A DNA stretch of 11,787 bases from contig DAIEPN010000008.1 of the NCBI GenBank assembly GCA_027348355.1, positions 1-11,787 on the forward strand. The letters are read 5' to 3'. The notes below the pieces were generated by a model. That model worked only from the letters and a program-made list of their open reading frames with translations. It was not told the DNA's origin and did not search any database. Both the position numbers and the translations under genes were made by a program. Below, piece after piece: positions 6,826-11,787 of this stretch (position 1 is the first letter of the stretch; each line of letters opens with the position of its first letter). Source of the DNA: Chlamydiota bacterium. Its GTDB lineage: Bacteria; Chlamydiota; Chlamydiia; Chlamydiales; Rhabdochlamydiaceae.

Positions 6826-8171
6826 TATAGCCCTCTTTCCCTTTCTTTAAGATTACGGTCTACATTCATGAGATAATCGATAAGTTGATGTTCGACGGAA
6901 ATGTTTTGCAAATTTTTTACGTTTAAGGCTTGCAAGTCTTGTAGGATTCGTTGGATGCTTTTAATGTAATCTTCTAGCTTTTCGGCACTGACTTGAGCTT
7001 CTCGAAGGGCTTCTGCGTGATGAAGGGTGTCTTTTACGACCCGTTCTACGAATTGGATGACATGATCATATGCGATTAAATCGGCGTATCTCTCAATTGC
7101 TAGCATTCCTCCTTTACCATTGTATTGAGCCATCAAAGATAAAAGGCTTCCTATAGGAAAGTGTGTTCCGCTGATAAGAGACTTTTCTTCTTCAGAAAGA
7201 GACACTTTGTTATTTTTATTCTCTTCTATGATTTTTTGTTGAAGGGAGAGTAAAATTTTATAGACTTTGTTCTTCCAACCTTTTTCAGGGAGGATTTTTA
7301 ATTCTCCTATTTTAACTCCTATTTGGTCATTTTCTATCAAATAGGCGTCGGATAAAGATCCTCCAAATCGAAGTAAATCTATTGCTTTTTCGTATTTTGG
7401 TTGGAAAGTTTTACTATAAGATGAGGCTCCCGGATGTTGATAAACGACGATTGTACCTGTCATCGTCATAAGAAGGTTTTTTGTCTCTAAATCATGACTT
7501 GTATTTTCTAAAGCTTTCCAAGCTATGTTGTAATTACCAATGAGGAGGTTTTTGTTCTCCTTTTGCAGTTTGTCAACGATATGCTGTTGTTTTGAGGTGT
7601 CACGGCAGCCGTGCTTAGCTTCGATAAGATCGGTGAATAAAGGATTAGAAGTGGAAGCATGTTCGCATATGTGAGATGAAGCTCGTTGGTTCTTGGGCCA
7701 GGCTCCTTGTACAATGCTTGTTGCAAGCTCACAAGAGTTGATGTTAATAGCATTGAGTTGATTTGCCCATGTTTGTACCTGTTTAAGATTTGAAGAAATC
7801 ACAGGAGATACAGTCTCCAACCCCAACAAAAAGGCATAGCTGGCCCCATTGGTTGCAATGCTTTTTAATGCCTTTTTCATTTCGTCTTTAGAGGCGATGT
7901 TTAAACCTCCTAAAGTATAATCTATTCCTCCGCAGCCTGCGGAGATTTTCGGAAGGCTGATATGAATGGGATTCACGTCATAGACTGGAGTTCTTATGAC
8001 ACTACTGCCTCCAAGGAAATGCACTCCCAGTTGAGAGTTGATATATTCTGGGGTATTGAAATTTGACTTCACGTTAAAGGTATCGAAGAATTTATCCATT
8101 TGGTGTTCAATTCCGCCAGAAAAGGCAAAAGAATGTAAAAAGAGGCTAATACACAAGAGAGTCTTATTCAT
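6825..8171 (-). CDS. traH: TraH, periplasmic F-type pilus assembly protein
   Basis: The 448-residue protein matches TraH (about 450 in F) along its length. A signal peptide ends near FAFS (18). The conserved blocks are GGSSVIRTPVYDVNP (54-68), LPKISAGCGGIDYTLGGLN (73-91), which contains the AGCGGID motif typical of TraH, and ININSCELATSIVQ (142-155). The C-terminal part (about 380-445) is highly charged and helical and probably forms a coiled coil, as in F TraH. TraH works in the periplasm with TraF, TraU, TraW, TrbB, TrbC and TrbI in pilus extension and retraction. The start codon overlaps the end of traF by eight bases and has an AGGGA-type ribosome site upstream. The TAA stop shares its last A with the traG ATG (TAATG), a classical coupling arrangement. 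No internal break is visible. Confidence 0.95.
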   Translation of the reverse strand: MNKTLLCISLFLHSFAFSGGIEHQMDKFFDTFNVKSNFNTPEYINSQLGVHFLGGSSVIRTPVYDVNPIHISLPKISAGCGGIDYTLGGLNIASKDEMKKALKSIATNGASYAFLLGLETVSPVISSNLKQVQTWANQLNAININSCELATSIVQGAWPKNQRASSHICEHASTSNPLFTDLIEAKHGCRDTSKQQHIVDKLQKENKNLLIGNYNIAWKALENTSHDLETKNLLMTMTGTIVVYQHPGASSYSKTFQPKYEKAIDLLRFGGSLSDAYLIENDQIGVKIGELKILPEKGWKNKVYKILLSLQQKIIEENKNNKVSLSEEEKSLISGTHFPIGSLLSLMAQYNGKGGMLAIERYADLIAYDHVIQFVERVVKDTLHHAEALREAQVSAEKLEDYIKSIQRILQDLQALNVKNLQNISVEHQLIDYLMNVDRNLKERERGL

Positions 8172-8934
8172 TTTCTTTCCCTAAGCTGTCTTTTGGCAAA
8201 TTTTCTTCAAAACTTTGATCAAGTTGGATTTCTATGTTCTTTTCGAGTTCGCTTACTGTAAGAAGTCCCACTCCTACAGGATGGGCTTCTTGTTTTGTTG
8301 GTTCTACAACAAACATCGCAGGGGTGGAGGTGATCCGAAAAAATTTACTGATTCCTTTGTCTTGTTCAAAGCTTTCTAAACCTTCTACTCCTATCCCATC
8401 TAAAGAAACGAATTTGCATTTCCATTGGTGTGTGGATGCAAAAAGTTCCGCTACTTCGATGGCTTTTGCAGAAAAAGAGTTTTTCCCTTCGAAAAAAACA
8501 AGTAAGAAATGGTTTTTAGAAAGCTCCTCTAAAAACTGATTTCTCTTTTGTGTGTCATAATCCCTTTTTGCGAGAATTCCATAAGAAGAAGTTGGTGTTT
8601 CCAAAAAAGACCCTAGTTCGGGGTAAGATAGGAGAACTTTTTCCCAAGAGCTTGCAAATTGAGATGATTGATCAATCAGAAGTTTTTGAGCTTGTAGGTA
8701 TTGCAAGATATTATGTTCTGAAGGGACGAGGATAGCCAAAGATCGGAGTTGATTTAGTTTCTGAGCTTGTACAAAGATTTCTTTTTCGGCTTTTTCAGGA
8801 GTAAGGTTTTTATTTTTTTCCCGTTCTTTTAAGTCTTCAAAGTAATACCAACCTTCGAGTTTCTTTTCATACCATGAGCTATAAGCAAAAAAAGGGAAGA
8901 AAGATATGAATAGCCAGAGCAGTATTTTTTTCAT
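8164..8934 (-). CDS. traF: TraF, periplasmic thioredoxin-fold pilus assembly protein without CxxC
   Basis: This 256-residue protein fits TraF (about 250 in F). A signal peptide ends near AYS (17-19), followed by GWYYFED (28-34), matching the conserved 'GW-aromatic-aromatic' opening of TraF. The rest has a helical middle (45-105) and a C-terminal thioredoxin-like domain (about 140-237): a beta strand HFLLVFFEG, a helix, the strand KFVSLDG and the cis-proline loop ITSTPAMFVV with P205. The redox CxxC position reads KNSF (151-154), and the only cysteine of the whole protein is C173, so it cannot be a standard disulfide exchanger. Loss of CxxC is normal for TraF and separates it from TrbB, which keeps it. 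TraF is required for F pilus assembly. The ATG lies in an ATGA overlap with traN, preceded by AAGGAG seven bases upstream; its stop overlaps traH by eight bases. Confidence 0.87.
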   Translation of the reverse strand: MKKILLWLFISFFPFFAYSSWYEKKLEGWYYFEDLKEREKNKNLTPEKAEKEIFVQAQKLNQLRSLAILVPSEHNILQYLQAQKLLIDQSSQFASSWEKVLLSYPELGSFLETPTSSYGILAKRDYDTQKRNQFLEELSKNHFLLVFFEGKNSFSAKAIEVAELFASTHQWKCKFVSLDGIGVEGLESFEQDKGISKFFRITSTPAMFVVEPTKQEAHPVGVGLLTVSELEKNIEIQLDQSFEENLPKDSLGKENE

Positions 8935-10661
8935 TTAAATACTCCTTCATATTCATAAGTGGCTGGATTGTTTGGATCGATAGGAGGTTTTTGTTTTTGA
9001 TTTACTTTGTTTTCTACCTGCGATTTGAGGTTTTGGATGCTGCCTTCCAGCTTTTTTTTCATTTTTTCTGTGTCTACAGCTAAGTCTTTAAAAATTTCAG
9101 AGAAGTCTATTTTGGTAGTGTCTAATTTAATAAAATCATTTAGCTTGATCCCTTCGCATTTAGGGTGATCTGCGGAACCCCATTTCATTCCTAACTGTGA
9201 TCTCCCCTGCTCTTGAAAGAGCCGTGCCAGCTGTGTAGGGAAACAGCAATACACTTGCTCGGTAGTTGCGTTTAAAAGTTGTTTTTTTGTACCAACGTAA
9301 CGACATTTTCTTTCTTTTTTGTGCTGGCAGAGCTTTTTTTCTTCTTCAGAACATTTAGCGAGTTTGGCTTTTACGGCAGCTCCGTCCATGTCTTTACAGC
9401 AGTCATACACGGCGCCGTCCAGAAGGGTTCTCTTGCACGAGGATTTTTGACCATTAAAAAGAGGGAGATTTCCGTCAACACTTGCTTTGGATTTTTCAAG
9501 CTCGGTTTCCAGTTCTGCAAATACGGCTATCGCTGCGACGGCAGGACCAAAATCGTCACTTTTTTCATAGTCTGTTTCAAATTCGTCGTTCAGACCGAAG
9601 ATCGCTCGGTTTTCAAGACCTGCTCTTTTTTTTAAAATAGCCTGTTTTGTCATATCAAAAGTCAGCTCCCATTTGTCACATTCTCCTAACTCACTAACTT
9701 GAATGCATTTTTTGCTTACAAGAGTTCCTCCTTGAGAACGCAATTCGTTACATTTGGAGCCTCCTGAAGAGTCGCAAGAAAAGATAAAGGTTTGTTCCCA
9801 GGTGTTTCTTGTAACAGCCCGACCTTGAATTACTCTTGTTTCACTTGGAGAGTTGATGATGGAAATGACCTTGCAAGAGGTGTTATTTGTAAAAGTTTTA
9901 AAAACTTCCGGATTATCTTCTTTCCAAATGTCTTTTTCTTGAGGTTCTTGTGCAGTGTAATTTTCTTGTTTGGAATGGTTGCAGTGGCCGATGTTGTCGT
10001 GGTGCCAATATTTACGCTTCACTACGTGGTATAGCCCGTCTTTATCGAGAGAAACATCGTGATGGGAAATACTAGAGTCTTTGTCATAACCGTTTTGCAC
10101 AGTTTGTTGTCTAGCTAGAGCGTGTTTGTGTCTCCAAAAGTCTTCGCTTTTTTCTTTGTGCCCTTGGCAAACTTTTTTCTGCTTCGTTACGTTTACGTTA
10201 GTAACTTCAACTTCAAGATATTTTGTGAATGCTGTTTGATATACTCCGCCTTCGTGACAAGTCATGAGAATGCTTGGACTGTCATCCAAAAAATCATGTT
10301 CCAAAGAATAGTTTTCGCTAGGTGATTCTAGAGATTTGTATGGGTTTTCTATAATATTTTTTGCATCTATGAGAAATGCTTCGCTTTCATCAATTTGTTC
10401 TCGCTCCCTATCTTTCGTAGGTGTGAGAAAGTCTTTGAGCTCTGAATTTTCTCTCTTCGGTTCAGATGGTACGACCGATGATCCGTCTGAAGCAAAATCA
10501 GCTGGATTGATCCCGAGCGATTCGGTTTGTAGGCTTTTTTCTAAGCTCTGCATACTGTCTTTAGAAAATTCCCTTGCTTCTTTGCGAGCTTCTTTTAAAG
10601 AGTCGGCATAACTTAGATGAGTAAAGATAATAAAAAATCCAAGAAGAAGCATGCGTATCAT
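8931..10661 (-). CDS. traN: TraN, outer-membrane mating-pair stabilisation adhesin
   Basis: The 576-residue protein is close in size to F TraN (about 600). A signal peptide ends near A19 (LSYA). The C-terminal third carries the TraN signature: a Cys-rich stretch (C409, C421/C422, C437, C445, C453), then YCCFPTQLARLFQEQGRSQL (471-490), a conserved Pro-x-Cys-x-Gly (500-504) and a Leu-Asp...Ile-Asp-Phe-Ser-Glu ending (513-522). I count 17 cysteines, so disulfides should matter. In F, TraN sits in the donor outer membrane and contacts recipient surface structures to stabilise mating pairs. Residues 20-130 are charged, low in Cys and unlike anything I recognise. Residues 168-229 are His-rich, with HHDNIGHCNH at 220-229. 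Such regions of TraN vary between plasmids and may set recipient preference; that is inference. The gene overlaps traU and traF by four bases at each end. A Lys-rich predicted helix (531-558) precedes the tail. Confidence 0.92.
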   Translation of the reverse strand: MIRMLLLGFFIIFTHLSYADSLKEARKEAREFSKDSMQSLEKSLQTESLGINPADFASDGSSVVPSEPKRENSELKDFLTPTKDREREQIDESEAFLIDAKNIIENPYKSLESPSENYSLEHDFLDDSPSILMTCHEGGVYQTAFTKYLEVEVTNVNVTKQKKVCQGHKEKSEDFWRHKHALARQQTVQNGYDKDSSISHHDVSLDKDGLYHVVKRKYWHHDNIGHCNHSKQENYTAQEPQEKDIWKEDNPEVFKTFTNNTSCKVISIINSPSETRVIQGRAVTRNTWEQTFIFSCDSSGGSKCNELRSQGGTLVSKKCIQVSELGECDKWELTFDMTKQAILKKRAGLENRAIFGLNDEFETDYEKSDDFGPAVAAIAVFAELETELEKSKASVDGNLPLFNGQKSSCKRTLLDGAVYDCCKDMDGAAVKAKLAKCSEEEKKLCQHKKERKCRYVGTKKQLLNATTEQVYCCFPTQLARLFQEQGRSQLGMKWGSADHPKCEGIKLNDFIKLDTTKIDFSEIFKDLAVDTEKMKKKLEGSIQNLKSQVENKVNQKQKPPIDPNNPATYEYEGVFK

Positions 10662-11665
10662 TTAGCACCTCCAACAGCAGTTAAAGCTATTTCAACAGCA
10701 TCGATGCAGCAGTGCTTTTTGCCCCATATTACATAAATAAAATCTTCTCCCCCTTTTGGATAAGTTTTTCCTGAGCCCCACACAATGTCTGTTTTACCAA
10801 GAGTTTGACATGGGCCTTTTGTATTTGCTATTGGATAGGCGAGTTGGGTTTTATAATTTTTCTTGGGAAGAGTATAAGCTGGTTTTTTTTGACAGAAATT
10901 ATCCTGTTCTGCGGCCCAAATGGTTCCTAAAGAATGTAGTTTTGCGAGAGTTCTTTGCACGAGAAGGTAACTTGCTTGTACGCCTCCTACGTGATGAGTT
11001 ACATGCCCCATGAAAGGATACAAAGAACCTGAACACCCCGCACACCAAAACTGAATATCATTTGGTTTATCTAAAGAAGAAGTTGTGCAATCAGCTATAC
11101 AGGCTGATTGAGCGACTGGATTAGAATAAAGAATTGCCTGTGGATTGACGACGGCATTCCACCCGTCATCTGACCAAGTTGGATCCAATTCAGACATGTA
11201 GACAATATCCATAGAAACTTGCTTTTCGGTACAAGAAAATCCGGGGAAAAGATCCAAAAAGCTTAAGATTGGAAATTTGTAATAGTGGACGTGATAAAAA
11301 CTGTGACGAGAAGATTCTCCCACATTAGACAGTCCTCCCCTCCCCTTGATACCAGGTGTTCCGATCGACTTACCACCCAGCGTTAAGCATTTGTATGGTA
11401 TTCGAACTACTTCGATAAGAGCTACAGGTTCCCAAAATGCAAGTGGAATGCCAACTTTAGGAGGAGTGCCCGCACAAGCGCAAATAGGATTTTTATAAGA
11501 CATATAGTCTTTGTATCCTGGAGTTGTGTTTACGCCCGCTGCATGAATAGGGAAAAGACATTTCCAACAGACATCCGTGATCGGGTTTATGAATTTACCA
11601 TCAGCAAATACTGATGCTGTCTCACCAAAGAGAAGAAGGAATAAAGAGAGATAGTATTTTAACAT
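10658..11665 (-). CDS. traU: TraU, periplasmic F-type pilus assembly / DNA transfer protein
   Basis: This 335-residue protein matches TraU in length (about 330 in F) and in its hallmark opening: after a signal peptide ending VFA at residue 21 comes GKFINPITDVCWKCLFPI (23-40), the conserved Asn-Pro-hydroxyl-Asp-Cys-Trp-x-Cys motif of the family. Fourteen cysteines follow, including CxxC pairs at 33/36 and 208/211, C62/C64, C189/C193 and a terminal CC at 319/320, as expected for a disulfide-rich periplasmic protein. In F, TraU is needed for DNA transfer and mating-pair stabilisation and only partly for pilus production; it acts with TraW and TrbC. The start is supported by GGGGAG six bases upstream, inside the end of the previous gene. 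The TGA stop overlaps the traN ATG in an ATGA, implying translational coupling. I see no frameshift or missing segment. Confidence 0.95.
   Translation of the reverse strand: MLKYYLSLFLLLFGETASVFADGKFINPITDVCWKCLFPIHAAGVNTTPGYKDYMSYKNPICACAGTPPKVGIPLAFWEPVALIEVVRIPYKCLTLGGKSIGTPGIKGRGGLSNVGESSRHSFYHVHYYKFPILSFLDLFPGFSCTEKQVSMDIVYMSELDPTWSDDGWNAVVNPQAILYSNPVAQSACIADCTTSSLDKPNDIQFWCAGCSGSLYPFMGHVTHHVGGVQASYLLVQRTLAKLHSLGTIWAAEQDNFCQKKPAYTLPKKNYKTQLAYPIANTKGPCQTLGKTDIVWGSGKTYPKGGEDFIYVIWGKKHCCIDAVEIALTAVGGAK
10667..10672 (-). promoter_or_regulatory. Strong Shine-Dalgarno for traN
   Basis: GGAGGT on the minus strand lies five bases before the traN ATG and inside the last codons of traU. It fixes the traN start at the ATGA overlap and implies that ribosomes can both reinitiate and load independently on the adhesin gene. 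Confidence 0.8.
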
Positions 11666-11667
11666 GG

Positions 11668-11787
11668 TTATCTCCCCTGCCTTACATTTTGCTTAATAGT
11701 TTTTGCTAGATCTGAAAGATCTCCATATCTTTCTATTAGTGTCAATGAAGCATCAAGGTTTAAGTTACCTTCAACCTTGTCGAAGAT
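11668..11787 (-). CDS. trbC: C-terminal end of a TrbC-like F-type conjugation protein (partial)
   Basis: Only the last 39 codons and the TAA stop are in the window; the rest lies beyond the right edge. The visible peptide starts IFDKVEGNLNLDASL and continues through ERYGDLSDLAKTI. From memory, this resembles the C-terminal end of F-plasmid TrbC: an aromatic-Asp pair, then GNL, a leucine-rich helix, a GD turn and a final short helix ending in basic residues. TrbC is a periplasmic protein needed for F pilus assembly, with a thioredoxin-like fold, and in F it works with TraW. The stop codon lies two bases before the traU start, and this gene's last codons contain the traU Shine-Dalgarno sequence, so the two are in one operon. 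In F, trbC comes after traU, so the order differs here. It could also be the end of a TraW-TrbC fusion; the fragment is too short to decide. Confidence 0.7.
   Translation of the reverse strand: MFDKVEGNLNLDASLTLIERYGDLSDLAKTIKQNVRQGR

Noticed and set aside
8164..8934. Calling this protein TrbB or a Dsb-type disulfide isomerase because of its thioredoxin fold.
   Set aside because: There is no CxxC, and the GW-aromatic opening, the length and the position before traH fit TraF.
9279..9635. A 118-codon plus-strand frame, rich in Phe, opposite traN.
   Set aside because: The Phe-rich composition is the complement of Lys/Glu codons in TraN; the conserved TraN motifs prove the other strand.
11708..11722. 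Inverted repeat AGATCT-gaa-AGATCT near the right edge.
   Set aside because: It lies inside the coding region of the TrbC-like gene and is short; chance is a sufficient explanation.
1..11787. CRISPR arrays, tRNA or rRNA genes, transposases or insertion-sequence ends.
   Set aside because: I found no spaced direct repeats, RNA-gene signatures, transposase motifs or terminal inverted repeats; coding regions fill the window from 104 to the right edge.

Overview
All eight complete genes lie on the minus strand and read from the right edge to the left. Together they form the distal half of an F-type conjugation (type IV secretion) transfer operon. In transcription order they are: the end of a TrbC-like gene (cut by the right edge), traU, traN, traF, traH, traG, a membrane protein of unknown family, traD, and a secreted leucine-rich-repeat (LRR) protein. 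The left 103 bases hold an inverted repeat and a palindrome, and no gene that I can support.

The genes are packed like a translationally coupled operon. Three neighbours overlap by 4-8 bases (traU/traN, traN/traF, traF/traH), one pair shares a single base (traH/traG), and the remaining gaps are 3, 11 and 18 bases. No internal promoter or terminator space is visible, so the LRR gene is probably transcribed as the last gene of the tra message.

The proteins supply the mating-pair-formation and stabilisation parts of the machine. TrbC, TraU, TraF and TraH are periplasmic pilus-assembly and retraction components. TraN is the outer-membrane adhesin. TraG is the inner-membrane/periplasmic mating-pair stabilisation protein. 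TraD is the coupling ATPase that feeds DNA to the channel. Pilin, core-channel and TraC/TraB/TraK genes would be expected beyond the right edge. The relaxase TraI, which follows traD in the F plasmid, is not seen here; an LRR gene occupies that position.

The organism is a Gram-negative bacterium, because the set contains an outer-membrane TraN and several exported periplasmic proteins. The sequence is AT-rich. F-like tra clusters in AT-rich genomes, with LRR proteins as passengers, are known from amoeba- and arthropod-associated intracellular bacteria (Chlamydia-like organisms, Rickettsiales, Legionella relatives). That assignment is inference. The sequence does not show whether this is a plasmid or a chromosomal island.

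The points most worth attention are the LRR protein, which is an internal duplication of a whole domain pair, and the unrecognised three-helix coiled-coil protein sitting where F carries its entry-exclusion gene traS.
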